Part shown: piece after piece, positions 22,500-31,516 of the stretch | Layout of the letters: each line of letters opens with the position of its first letter | Position numbering within the stretch: the first letter of the stretch is position 1 | NCBI GenBank assembly: GCA_002391225.1 | Contig: DGRV01000090.1 | Coordinates: 1 to 31,807 of the forward strand | Reading direction: 5' to 3' | Source: Christensenella sp. UBA4379 | GTDB lineage: Bacteria; Bacillota; Clostridia; Christensenellales; Aristaeellaceae | Length of the DNA: 31,807 nucleotides | Program-made: the position numbers and the translations under genes | The notes under the pieces: generated by a model | Database searches by the model: none | Seen by the model: only the letters and a program-made list of their open reading frames with translations | Told to the model about the DNA's origin: nothing

Positions 22500-23774
22500 A
22501 TGGTGCGAGCGATCGTCGGCGCCAACTGGGGCGACGAGGGAAAAGGAAAAATCACGGATCTTCTGGCCTGCCAGAGCGACATCGTGGTCCGCTTTCAGGG
22601 CGGCGCCAACGCGGGCCATACCATTATTACGGACGAGGGCAAGTTCGCCCTGCATCTGCTGCCGTCCGGGGTGCTGCATCCAGACGTGGTGAACGTGATT
22701 GGCATGGGCGTGGCCCTGGACATCGAGGCCCTGATCAGCGAGATCGAGCAGGTGCGCAGCCGCACCGGGCGGACGCCGCAGCTGCTGATTTCCGACCGGG
22801 CGCAGGTGCTCATGGACTACCACGTGGCGCTGGACTGCTACGAGGAAGCCCGCCTGGGCAAGGGCAGCTTCGGCTCTACCAAGTCCGGCATCGCCCCGTT
22901 TTATTCGGATAAATACGCCAAGATCGGCATGCAGGTCTGCCAGCTGTTTGAAAAGGACCTGCTCAGAAAGCGCTTTGAAAACGTGGCCTCCCTCAAAAAC
23001 ACCGTGCTGCGCGAGCTTTATCACCAGCCGGAGCTGGACCCGGAAGCCCTGACGGAAAAGTATTACGCCCTGGGCCAGCAGATCCGCCCGATGGTAACGG
23101 ACGTCGCCCAGTACCTGAACCAGGCCGTCCGGGCGGGCAAAAAGATCCTGCTGGAGGGCCAGCTGGGCACCCTGCGGGACCCGGACAACGGCATCTTCCC
23201 CTTTACCACCTCCTCTTCCCCGCTTGCGGGCTACGGGGCGGTCGGCGCGGGGATTCCCCCCAGGGCGCTGGAGGAGGTCATCGCGGTAACGAAGGCGTAT
23301 TCCTCCTGCGTGGGCGCGGGTCCCTTTGTGACCGAGCTGTTCGGGGACGAAGCGGAAGAGCTGCGCCGCCGCGGCGGGGACGCCGGGGAGTACGGGGCCA
23401 AGACGGGCCGCCCGCGCCGCGTGGGCTGGTTTGACGCCGTGGCGACCCGCTACGGCTGCCTGCTGCAGGGAGCGACCGCCGCGGCCCTGACCAACCTGGA
23501 CGTGCTGTCCTATCTGGACGAGATCAAGGTCTGCGTGGGGTACGAGACAGAATCGGGCGTTACCAGGGACTTCCCGGTGACGCCGGTGCTCGAGAGGGCG
23601 AAGCCCGTCTACACCACCCTGCCCGGGTGGAAGCAGGACGTCCGCGGCATCCGGAATTTCAAGGACCTGCCGGAGGCTTGCCGGAACTATGTGCTCTTCC
23701 TCGAAAAGGAAATCGAGACGCCCATCCGCTACCTGTCCAACGGCCCCAAGCGGGATGAGATGATCGCCAGATGA
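22500..23774 (+). CDS. purA: Adenylosuccinate synthetase
   Basis: A 424-residue GTP-dependent enzyme joining IMP and aspartate, the first committed step to AMP. The N-terminal loop GANWGDEGKGK (7-17) holds the catalytic aspartate D12, and GGANAGHT carries the catalytic histidine. The later blocks EGQLGTLRD, TGRPRRVGWFD and TNLDVL fit the family. GGAGGGAG lies about 7 nt before the ATG. The stop codon overlaps the start of the next gene as ATGA, so the phosphoesterase is translationally coupled. Complete. Confidence 0.97.
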   Translation: MVRAIVGANWGDEGKGKITDLLACQSDIVVRFQGGANAGHTIITDEGKFALHLLPSGVLHPDVVNVIGMGVALDIEALISEIEQVRSRTGRTPQLLISDRAQVLMDYHVALDCYEEARLGKGSFGSTKSGIAPFYSDKYAKIGMQVCQLFEKDLLRKRFENVASLKNTVLRELYHQPELDPEALTEKYYALGQQIRPMVTDVAQYLNQAVRAGKKILLEGQLGTLRDPDNGIFPFTTSSSPLAGYGAVGAGIPPRALEEVIAVTKAYSSCVGAGPFVTELFGDEAEELRRRGGDAGEYGAKTGRPRRVGWFDAVATRYGCLLQGATAAALTNLDVLSYLDEIKVCVGYETESGVTRDFPVTPVLERAKPVYTTLPGWKQDVRGIRNFKDLPEACRNYVLFLEKEIETPIRYLSNGPKRDEMIAR

Positions 23775-24937
23775 CGGCCCTGCCTGCCTACCGGACGGTC
23801 AGCGTCCGGCGCGCGGAGCTCCCGGCGGGGCGGCGGGTGCTGATCCTGTCCGATATTCACGGCCACGCGGAAGCGCTCAAAAAGGTGCTCCGCCGGGCAG
23901 CCTTCTCCCGGGAGGATACCCTCGTCGTCGTGGGCGATCTGCTGGAAAAGGGCACGGGGAGCCTGGCCGTCGTCCGGACGCTGATGGAGCTGTCAAAAGA
24001 CCACCGGGTCTACACCCTGATGGGCAACATGGACGTTTTCACCCTGAGCAAGCTTTTGAGCGACGACCCAAAGCAGCGGCACAGCCTCTTTGAGCTGGCC
24101 CCCAAAATGAAGAACTGGTGGGGCGGCTGCCTGCTGATGGAAATGTGCTCGGAGCTCGGTCTTCCCTTGGAGGACGGCGCGGACGAGGCGGTCGTGATCC
24201 GGGCCATCCGCGGGCGGTTTGAAGGGGAGCTTTCCTTCCTTCAGGGCCTGCCCACCATCCTCGATACCCCGCGGATGACCTTCGTCCACGGGGGCGTTCC
24301 CCACCTGCGTCTGATTGAGCTTTCCGGGAAGGACAGCGATCCATATCTTAAATGCGACGACTTTCTGGCCCGTGGCCTGTCCTTCCCCAAGTATGTGACG
24401 GTCGGCCACTGGCCGGCGGTGCTGTACCGGGACGACAGGATGGATATGTCCCCCCTGCTTCTGCGGGAGAGGAACATCCTCTGCCTGGACGGGGGCTGCG
24501 GGGTCAAAAAGAGCGGGCAGCTCAACTGCGTGATCTGGGAAGACCCGGCGTCCGACCATTTTTCCTTTATCTGGGAAGACGAGCTGCCCCGGGTCCGGGC
24601 CATGGCCGGCCAGGAAGCGTCGGATCATTATTCGTATATCAAGTATCACGACCGGGAGGTCACGGTGCTGGGTAAGGCCGGGCCGGAGTACACCCTGGTC
24701 TCCTGGCACGGACGAAAGGTCCGGGTACCGGACACGGCCATCGATCGGGAACAGCCGGGCCGCCTCAATACGGACTATACCGATTACGTCCTCCCCGTCC
24801 GGGAAGGGGACGTGATGAGCCTGGTCCGCTCCTTCGGCGGCCGGCATTACGTCCGCCTGAACAGCGTGCTGGGCTGGTACGAGGGCCCCATCGCCCCGGC
24901 GGACGAAAACTGGGTCGTCCCGGAAAGAACGTTATAA
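23771..24937 (+). CDS. Calcineurin-like metallophosphoesterase
   Basis: A 388-residue protein. The metallophosphoesterase signature is ILSDIHGH (D28, H30), VVGDLLEKG (D56), then GNMD (85-88), later FVHGG and VGHWP. The usual GNH[DE] histidine is a methionine; GNCD/GNMD variants occur in some phosphodiesterase branches, so activity is still plausible. After about residue 275 there is an extra ~110-residue part (YTLVSWHGRKVRVP, VLPVREGDVMSLV) of unknown role, perhaps a small beta-barrel. Substrate unknown; serine/threonine phosphatase or dinucleoside-polyphosphate hydrolysis are options. It overlaps purA by 4 bp and precedes fprA by 31 bp, implying one transcript. Confidence 0.83.
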   Translation: MTALPAYRTVSVRRAELPAGRRVLILSDIHGHAEALKKVLRRAAFSREDTLVVVGDLLEKGTGSLAVVRTLMELSKDHRVYTLMGNMDVFTLSKLLSDDPKQRHSLFELAPKMKNWWGGCLLMEMCSELGLPLEDGADEAVVIRAIRGRFEGELSFLQGLPTILDTPRMTFVHGGVPHLRLIELSGKDSDPYLKCDDFLARGLSFPKYVTVGHWPAVLYRDDRMDMSPLLLRERNILCLDGGCGVKKSGQLNCVIWEDPASDHFSFIWEDELPRVRAMAGQEASDHYSYIKYHDREVTVLGKAGPEYTLVSWHGRKVRVPDTAIDREQPGRLNTDYTDYVLPVREGDVMSLVRSFGGRHYVRLNSVLGWYEGPIAPADENWVVPERTL

Positions 24938-24968
24938 ATGAAAACGCTGGTTTATGGAGGAATATCAA

Positions 24969-26165
24969 ATGCTGCGCAACATTGCCGATGATCTGTTTTA
25001 CCTGGGCGTAGACGATACCAAGACCGACCTGTTTGAGAGCGTCTACCCGATTCCCCGGGGCGTGACCTACAACAGCTATCTGCTGAGGGACGCAAAAACG
25101 GCCCTCTTTGACACGGTGGACGAGCGCGAGGGCGAGGCCTTCTTTCATCACCTGAACGAAGCCCTGGGCGGACGGCCGCTGGACTATGTCGTCGTCCACC
25201 ACATGGAGCCGGACCATTCCGGCACCCTGGCCCGGCTGCTGAAGGCTCACCCGGAGACCACCGCCGTGATGACCAAGAAGGCCGCCGTGATGTTCGGCCA
25301 GTTCTTTGATCTGGACATCTCTTCCCGGCTGATGGAGGTAAAGGAAGGCACGGAGCTTTCCCTGGGCCGGCACGAGCTGGTCTTCACCCTGGCGCCCATG
25401 GTCCACTGGCCCGAGGTCGCCCTGTCCTTTGACAAAACCGCCGGCTGGCTCTTTGCCGCGGACGCCTTCGGCACCTTCGGCGCCCTGCGCGGAAAGCTCT
25501 TTGCCGACGAGGTTTGCTTTGAAGAAGACTGGCTCCCGGACGCCCGGCGCTACTATACCAACATCGTCGGCAAGTACGGAACGCCGGTGCAGAACGTCCT
25601 TAAAAAGGCGGCCAAGCTGCCCATCCAGATGATCCTGCCCCTCCACGGCCCCATCTGGCGGGAAAACCTTTCCTGGTTCATCGGCAAGTACGACCTGTGG
25701 AGCCGTTATCAGGCGGAGGACAACGAAGCGGCGATCTTTGCCGGTTCCGTCTACGGCCATACCCTGCAGGCGGCCAAAAAGCTGGCCAAAGCCCTCAGCG
25801 CCCGCGGCGTTGCCGCCCGGGTGTACGACGCCGCCCGGGAGGACATGAGCTTCCTGGTGGCCGAGGCCTTCCGGGCGAAGGTCCTGGTGTTCGCCTCCGC
25901 GACGTACAACAACGGCATCTTCACCCCCATGGAGCACCTCCTCATGGACCTCAAGGCCCACGACCTGCAGAACCGCCCCTTCGCCCTGATGGAAAACGGC
26001 ACCTGGGCCCCGAATTCCGGGAAGCTCATGCTGGAAATCCTGTCCGGCCTCAAAAACTGCCCCCAGCTGGGCGCGACCCTGACGATGAAATCCTCCCTCC
26101 AGGAAACGCAGGCCGACCAGGTGGATGCGCTGGCGGAAGAAATCGCCGCAGCGGTTCAAGGATAA
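24969..26165 (+). CDS. fprA: FprA-family A-type flavodiiron protein
   Basis: A 398-residue flavodiiron protein that reduces O2 to water (or NO to N2O) in anaerobes. The N-terminal metallo-beta-lactamase-like domain carries all diiron ligands: H78-x-E80-x-D82-H83 (HMEPDH), H146 (APMVHWPE), D165 (FAADAFG) and H226 (LPLHGP). The C-terminal flavodoxin domain begins at about residue 252 (IFAGSVYGHTLQAAKKLA) and binds FMN. There is no rubredoxin extension. The start is ATG 24969, because GGAGGAA lies about 6 nt before it; the in-frame ATG at 24954 would place that site inside the gene. Last gene of the purA operon, followed by a strong terminator. Confidence 0.93.
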   Translation: MLRNIADDLFYLGVDDTKTDLFESVYPIPRGVTYNSYLLRDAKTALFDTVDEREGEAFFHHLNEALGGRPLDYVVVHHMEPDHSGTLARLLKAHPETTAVMTKKAAVMFGQFFDLDISSRLMEVKEGTELSLGRHELVFTLAPMVHWPEVALSFDKTAGWLFAADAFGTFGALRGKLFADEVCFEEDWLPDARRYYTNIVGKYGTPVQNVLKKAAKLPIQMILPLHGPIWRENLSWFIGKYDLWSRYQAEDNEAAIFAGSVYGHTLQAAKKLAKALSARGVAARVYDAAREDMSFLVAEAFRAKVLVFASATYNNGIFTPMEHLLMDLKAHDLQNRPFALMENGTWAPNSGKLMLEILSGLKNCPQLGATLTMKSSLQETQADQVDALAEEIAAAVQG

Positions 26166-26183
26166 AACCATATCATCTGTTTT

Positions 26184-26216
26184 CAGCGGCATGGCTGTCA
26201 GCCATGCCGCTGTTTT
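26184..26216 (+). terminator. Intrinsic terminator after fprA
   Basis: A perfect 13-bp stem CAGCGGCATGGCT/AGCCATGCCGCTG with a 3-nt loop is followed by TTTT. The same stem core recurs after the VWA-metalloprotease gene. Confidence 0.88.
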
Positions 26217-26325
26217 AATGAAATACGAAATAAGCATGTGTTGCCGGATTTTTCAAAGATAGAGAAATGTAACAAAAAATTAATCAAATTGTAATTCTGT
26301 GACATAAATGACGCAGCCAAATCAA

Positions 26326-26354
26326 TTGACAAAAATATATGGAGGGGGTAGAAT
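26326..26354 (+). promoter_or_regulatory. Sigma-A promoter of the VWA-metalloprotease gene
   Basis: TTGACA (26326-26331) and TAGAAT (26349-26354) with a 17-bp spacer. The leader is about 54 nt to the ATG at 26415. The preceding 100 bp are AT-rich and hold no gene. Confidence 0.87.
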
Positions 26355-26414
26355 AGTTCTCATAGATGAGCCCAAAAGCAGGCTCTGCATATTCGAGAAA
26401 AAGGGGAAATCATC

Positions 26415-29400
26415 ATGAAAAAGACGGTTGTCCGGCTGCTTTCGCTGCTATTGATCTTCAGCCTGGGGCTGGGAATCATGCCGCTTTCTCTGGCGGAAAC
26501 GCTGCCGGCAGAAAGCGGAAACGGGATTACCTATCAGGGAATCAATCTGGAAGCCGGCGGTCAGAAGCCGCTGACCAAGGCGGAAACGGATTATTATACG
26601 GAAATTTGTGACATCCTGCGGAAAAACCGTAACAAAAAACAGATGACCGTTACCGAAGGGGACAAGACAAAGGTTTATACCCTTTCGGGGCAGGGTGATG
26701 CCGCCGGGCTGCAGGAGGCCGTATATCAAGGCAAGAAGGCGGAGGCATCGAGTCTTTCCTCGGTTTCCAATATCAGCTTTTCAAATAGATCTGCTGGGCA
26801 GAGTGTTTCCGATCCGGACGCAGGTTCAAGGTCGTCTTCGGCAACCAATGCGATGAATATGCTAAAGGACTGGAAAGAAAAGAAGAATTCCCCCACGCCT
26901 GTAACTTTTACGGCACAGCAGGGCGGTGCTTCCGGGCAGAAAGCTGACGCTGATTCCAAAGAGGCAGTAACAGATGGTGCGGCAAACAAAAGCGTCGGCA
27001 CGCTGGTTAGCAATAACAACGCCTCCGTTTCCGTGAAGGATGCGTCTGCTGCGAGCTTCCGGGAGCTGTACAATTCCAGCGTCGACGGCGGTCCTGTGAC
27101 GATTACGGCGGAGGAGCTGCTTCAATATATCGAGCTGGGCGACGAGATGGCGATCGAATTTGCCGAAAGCCTGGGCTTCGGCAGGAGCGAAAAGAAGCAG
27201 AAAGAAAACCTGTCCGCCATGGTGGAGGAATACAAGACCCATTCGGATTATAAGGAACCCGCCTTTATTATCAATGGCGTCATGATCGGCTTGGACAAGG
27301 AAATCCAGGAGGATACGGAAAACGGTGGCTACCGGACCGATGTGTCTGTGAACGCCTCGGCTTCCGTGACCATCGTCTATGATGAAAAGGGCGAAGCCAA
27401 GGTGATGCGGCGCGTATCATCCGATGATCCAACAGACTTTATCATCACGTTGGATGCGACCGGAAGCATGCAGGAAGACGGCAGAGGAACTGCGATGCTG
27501 TCTGCTCTGGAAGTACTGCTGGAGGAGATTCTCGCTAAACCTGAAAACACTGTATCGATCATCTTTTGGGGCAGTACAGCGGCTGTGATGCGGATAGATA
27601 TTGATCAGGGTCATTTTTCTGAAACTGTTTTTTCAGGTGAAGCGGGTTATACAGTTGAAAATATTTATGGAAGTACACTGATTGGTCCCGATGGAAATCC
27701 GGATAGTTACAACACGAAGCTTGAGGATTACAAAACGATTGGTACCAAGGCAATTATCAGCAGGCTTGAAAAACTGTTTGGTCCTTATGACAGCACAAAA
27801 CCGCATACGGGCCTGGAGGAAGCGATTAAGCTGCTGGATACCATACAGCAGAGTGAGGACAGGAATCTGGGAGTACTGCTGTTTACGGATGGCGAATCCT
27901 CTGATCAATCAACAGGGGTATGGAAACGGGATTTTGACAGTGAAAATAAGACGATTGATTATGAAAAATGGCTTGTCGAACAAGGAATTCAGGTAGTCAA
28001 TGTATCCATTGGCGATGAAGCACAGGTCGAGGAATATCGCTCTTATCTGGACCCCAAAAGCCAGACTTACCGTGGTGGTGAAAACGAGCAGCTGCAGGAA
28101 AATGTACTGTATTATAACATTCCCAAATTGACGAATGAACAGCTGGCGGAGCGCATCACAGAAATGTTCAGTACAGCGTTCAGTGAAATGACCACCGAAA
28201 TGGTACAGCTCAAATCGGAAACGGTCACCACGGGCGTGTTGGCGGCTGTCAAAACGAAAGTAATTGAAACCATTCCTGCCGGTTTCCAGGTGAAGCGGAG
28301 CGGCAGAACTTACACTGTAGAAGGGACGGACGAAAACGGCAATACCATCGTATCTTTCGATCTGGGTAACCTGATGGCCGGGAATGGCAAGACCGTCTCC
28401 TATTTCACCGTGCCGCAGGACGGTCAGAAGGACATCGGCGTCACCGCCTACACCTCTGCCGCCGGCACCTCCCTGTATGTCGAGCCGGTCAACCGCTTCC
28501 ATTTTAAAAAGTACAACGAAGAAGGCAGGGAGACCCAGAACGAGCGCGGGGTGGAAGTGGTCTACAAGGAGAGCAGGTATACGTTCGGAAAGAAAATGGT
28601 ATATGCTGCGCCGACGGTGATTAATGAAAACCACCCCTATATCACGGCCGAAATGATCGCGGCTCCCCGCCTGCATCCAGGGGAAACAAGGCGCCTCCCC
28701 ATATCGTTTGATCCTTCCATTGAGGATTTGCGCGTTTATGCAACATATATGTATATCTATGATGATGACAATCATCACGTGATCACGGCGACGGATCAGG
28801 GGACGGCGACCGAACGTTTGTTTGATATAACAGATTGTTTTCATCCGACCGGAGATGGAGAGGGCTATCTGGAAATCACGGGGAACGAAGAAGGTTTCTT
28901 GCGCATAGACATAGAAAGCGCAGAAAAACACACTGGGGATTATTTTACTGTAGAAGTTTCTTCCCGTTCTTTCATGGATTATGAAGCGTATTTCCGCACG
29001 CTGTCCGGGCTGCCAGCTGACCAGCGGGCGCTGGACAATTATGACGTCCGGAGGATGATATATGAGGAACTCCTTTCGGAAAGCGGAAATGAAGATCTCG
29101 CCACAAACATGATGAAGAAACTGGAGGAAGCGCCGGCGATATACAGCAATCTGTACGCATGGTCTTTTCCGGATTATGTGCGGAATTTTGATCCGTCACG
29201 TCCCGGTAGTTATCATATTGCAAGTTATCTGCAGGTGGATGTAGATACTCTGGATGTGTTTTTCCATGAATCAGGCCATGCTATTGATTATTCTATGGAT
29301 CATACGGATCGTTCATCATCAGAGGATTATAAGCTGGATTTATATGTGTCGCTTTGGTCTGATGTGTCGAGAATTATCATGAAGTATTTTAGCGGTGAAA

Positions 29401-30122
29401 ACTCCATAAAAAGAGATCTGAGCGCTGAGGAAAAAATAGAAATCATGCAATATGTTATGGGCCCTGCTTATTCATATAATGAAGAAAAATACATTAATGC
29501 GGCACATGCTTATGAATTTATTAGAAGTCCTTATCTGTATATCGCAACAGCAAGTGCGATGAAAGTCGCAAGTAATGAGGCATGGAAAGATATTCCAGGA
29601 TTATCAGAGCTCCAATCTGGTTTACATGCTTTAGGAGGCGATTTGATAGAAACCAATTATGCGCCGCAACTCAGTGGAGACTTTTCAAAAGAGCAAAAAG
29701 ATTATTATGAAAAATTAAGTGAAGCTGTGCAAAAAGACTTGTTAAGTCACAAAACAGAAGGTGATATGAATTCCCAGATGTATCATGATATGATTGCGGG
29801 ACTGACAAACCAGGCCCTGCAAGGAAGAGACAGCAATATCTTTGCAAATAAGATGCGCCATTATTGTTGGGTCGGCCATGGACCATTATTAAGTAAGTTT
29901 GATAAAACAGGAAATTACTCTGAAGATTATTGGTACAATAAAGATAACGGCAACCCCACATATGCGCAAAACAATGAAGCCTGGGCTGAGTATTTTTCCA
30001 GCCAGATCACCGGAAACAACAGGCAGGATAACCAGGAGAACTTCTCTGAAGCCTGCCGGATCATGGATGAGATGGCAGAAGAATTGCTGAAAGATTACAG
30101 GGAAAAACATGCGCAGGAGTAA
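26415..30122 (+). CDS. Secreted VWA-domain protein with C-terminal HExxH metalloprotease-like domain
   Basis: A 1235-residue secreted protein. A signal peptide (cleavage near LSLA-ET, 27) precedes a Ser/Ala-rich low-complexity linker (about 95-210). A von Willebrand A domain follows (about 340-600), with MIDAS residues in D347-A-T-G-S351 and TDGE (491-494). After beta-rich domains (600-870), the C-terminal third holds H951-E-S-G-H955 in FFHESGHAIDYS and EAWAEYF (E1188, E1192), the pattern of gluzincin proteases related to the anthrax lethal factor domain, where a downstream glutamate is the third zinc ligand. No sortase motif or C-terminal membrane anchor is seen. GC content changes along the gene, with AT-rich parts around 27.45-28.2 and 29.2-30.0 kb. 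Its own promoter and flanking terminators make it monocistronic. Function is inferred: adhesion or sensing plus proteolysis. Confidence 0.82.
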   Translation: MKKTVVRLLSLLLIFSLGLGIMPLSLAETLPAESGNGITYQGINLEAGGQKPLTKAETDYYTEICDILRKNRNKKQMTVTEGDKTKVYTLSGQGDAAGLQEAVYQGKKAEASSLSSVSNISFSNRSAGQSVSDPDAGSRSSSATNAMNMLKDWKEKKNSPTPVTFTAQQGGASGQKADADSKEAVTDGAANKSVGTLVSNNNASVSVKDASAASFRELYNSSVDGGPVTITAEELLQYIELGDEMAIEFAESLGFGRSEKKQKENLSAMVEEYKTHSDYKEPAFIINGVMIGLDKEIQEDTENGGYRTDVSVNASASVTIVYDEKGEAKVMRRVSSDDPTDFIITLDATGSMQEDGRGTAMLSALEVLLEEILAKPENTVSIIFWGSTAAVMRIDIDQGHFSETVFSGEAGYTVENIYGSTLIGPDGNPDSYNTKLEDYKTIGTKAIISRLEKLFGPYDSTKPHTGLEEAIKLLDTIQQSEDRNLGVLLFTDGESSDQSTGVWKRDFDSENKTIDYEKWLVEQGIQVVNVSIGDEAQVEEYRSYLDPKSQTYRGGENEQLQENVLYYNIPKLTNEQLAERITEMFSTAFSEMTTEMVQLKSETVTTGVLAAVKTKVIETIPAGFQVKRSGRTYTVEGTDENGNTIVSFDLGNLMAGNGKTVSYFTVPQDGQKDIGVTAYTSAAGTSLYVEPVNRFHFKKYNEEGRETQNERGVEVVYKESRYTFGKKMVYAAPTVINENHPYITAEMIAAPRLHPGETRRLPISFDPSIEDLRVYATYMYIYDDDNHHVITATDQGTATERLFDITDCFHPTGDGEGYLEITGNEEGFLRIDIESAEKHTGDYFTVEVSSRSFMDYEAYFRTLSGLPADQRALDNYDVRRMIYEELLSESGNEDLATNMMKKLEEAPAIYSNLYAWSFPDYVRNFDPSRPGSYHIASYLQVDVDTLDVFFHESGHAIDYSMDHTDRSSSEDYKLDLYVSLWSDVSRIIMKYFSGENSIKRDLSAEEKIEIMQYVMGPAYSYNEEKYINAAHAYEFIRSPYLYIATASAMKVASNEAWKDIPGLSELQSGLHALGGDLIETNYAPQLSGDFSKEQKDYYEKLSEAVQKDLLSHKTEGDMNSQMYHDMIAGLTNQALQGRDSNIFANKMRHYCWVGHGPLLSKFDKTGNYSEDYWYNKDNGNPTYAQNNEAWAEYFSSQITGNNRQDNQENFSEACRIMDEMAEELLKDYREKHAQE

Positions 30123-30159
30123 TGCGCGGCGTATTCTCGCATGAAAAACAGCGGACACA

Positions 30160-30199
30160 GACAGACAGCGGCATGGCGAAAGCCATGCCGCTGTCTGTC
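30160..30199. repeat. Perfect 18-bp hairpin with GAAA tetraloop after the VWA gene
   Basis: The arms 30160-30177 and 30182-30199 are fully complementary around GAAA. They contain the CAGCGGCATGGC core also used by the fprA terminator. No T-run follows, so it may protect the 3' end of the mRNA rather than terminate transcription. Confidence 0.85.
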
Positions 30200-30319
30200 C
30201 CGGAACAGATCCATCGTGTGTCGTCAGCACGCGGCATCATGTATGGGAAACATCTTACCGGGATAACCATTTCTTTTTTACTCTCGTCAGGTTCCTTTCT
30301 ATCCCTTTCCCTCGTGAAG

Positions 30320-30355
30320 AACCAAAAAAGAGCTGTTCTGCAGCTCTTTTTTGGT
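30320..30355. terminator. Bidirectional terminator between convergent genes
   Basis: AACCAAAAAAGAGCTG pairs with CAGCTCTTTTTTGGTT around a short loop, giving a GC-containing stem top and T-rich tails on both strands. It serves the VWA gene (plus) and the exported-protein gene (minus). Confidence 0.88.
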
Positions 30356-30370
30356 TGAAGATATGACCCG

Positions 30371-31420
30371 TTATTCCACCCTTGGGCTGACAAAGCTGTT
30401 CAGCTTCCGCAGGGTCTTCCGGCCTCTGTAGAATTCGCCGGTCACCAGGCTGACCCAGCGGTTGCCGCCGAAGTACTTGCCGGAGGCGTTTTCGTACAGT
30501 CGGCCGGGCACCTCGCAGCCGGTCAGGGGGTTCTTGGTCACCACGTTGGGGTCGGACAGGTCGTTGTAGTAGCCCCTCAGGATCTGGTCTTCCTCATAAT
30601 GGACGCCGTCGCATTCGTAGGTCTTGCCGGAATAGGCGATCAGGTAGCGGTCCACCGGGCTTTCGTCGTAGACGATCCAGTAGCTGTCCAGGGTGTTCTT
30701 TTTGTTGTTCAGATAAAAGGCGATGGCGCGGCGCAGATAGCTGCCTTCGGGATAGGTGACGCTGACCCGGTCCATGTACCACACGCGGGTCTGGATCTTC
30801 TTTTTGACGACCTTGCCGGTCTTGTCCTTTTCGGTCTTCCCGCTGGGATCCGGGGATTCGATGATCACGCTTTCCCAGGTAATCACCGATTCGCAGCTTT
30901 CCGCGCCGGAGCGGAAATAATCCGTGTCCCCGGAAAGCTCCATGCGGACGGCGCAGCCGTATTCGTTGTAATACACGGTCAGCGCGTCAAACTGAACCTT
31001 GGCGCAGTCCAGCGTACCGGGGGTGATGTAATCGTAGACGGCGGTCCCTACCTCGGCCCGGATGTTGATCTTCTGCATGTCGGTCAGCTCGGCGGGGATT
31101 TCGCCGTAGCCGTTTTCGTCGATGGGGACCTCGACCTCATCCACCAGGCAGCGGTCCACCAGCTGGCTGAACTGCAGATGGAAGTCCCCGTCCGGGTCAG
31201 CTACTTTCGGGCAGTCGGGCGTTTCTTCCAGCAGGTCCATCCAGCAGGAAAGGGCCGGGGCCTCCGGCATGGCCGGGATGTCCGGCATATCGGGCAGACG
31301 CAGGGCCTTCAGCCGGTCTGGAATGAACAGCGACGGGGTTTCCGCCACAGCCGTGGAACAGAGGGACAAAAATAGGAAAGCGAAAACGATCAGGGACAAA
31401 AACCTGCTGATCCTCTTCAT
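30371..31420 (-). CDS. Exported protein of unknown function
   Basis: A 349-residue protein with a clear signal peptide (MKRISRFLSLIVFAFLFLSL, likely cleavage after AVA near residue 27) and a Pro/Met-rich segment (LPDMPDIPAMPEAPAL). A mature part of about 290 residues follows, containing DFHLQFSQLVDRCL, TRVWYMDRVSVTYPEG and WIVYDESPVDRYLIAYSG. I do not recognise a family; no catalytic motif or anchor is evident. The start is ATG 31420, because the promoter's transcript start (about 31481) excludes the longer frame beginning at 31516. The ribosome site (AGGTG, about 8 nt upstream) is modest. It is convergent with the VWA-metalloprotease, and a link between the two secreted proteins is possible but unproven. 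Confidence 0.78.
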   Translation of the reverse strand: MKRISRFLSLIVFAFLFLSLCSTAVAETPSLFIPDRLKALRLPDMPDIPAMPEAPALSCWMDLLEETPDCPKVADPDGDFHLQFSQLVDRCLVDEVEVPIDENGYGEIPAELTDMQKINIRAEVGTAVYDYITPGTLDCAKVQFDALTVYYNEYGCAVRMELSGDTDYFRSGAESCESVITWESVIIESPDPSGKTEKDKTGKVVKKKIQTRVWYMDRVSVTYPEGSYLRRAIAFYLNNKKNTLDSYWIVYDESPVDRYLIAYSGKTYECDGVHYEEDQILRGYYNDLSDPNVVTKNPLTGCEVPGRLYENASGKYFGGNRWVSLVTGEFYRGRKTLRKLNSFVSPRVE

Positions 31421-31487
31421 CAAAAAACACCTGCCTTTTTGAAGGAATCGCCGCGTAAACGGCGGATGACAGCGGTCATTCCTCATC

Positions 31488-31516
31488 ATTGTACAGGGAA
31501 AAACCCCGCCTGTCAA
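31488..31516 (-). promoter_or_regulatory. Sigma-A promoter of the exported-protein gene
   Basis: TTGACA (31511-31516) and TACAAT (31488-31493) on the minus strand with a 17-bp spacer, giving a leader of about 60 nt. Confidence 0.86.
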
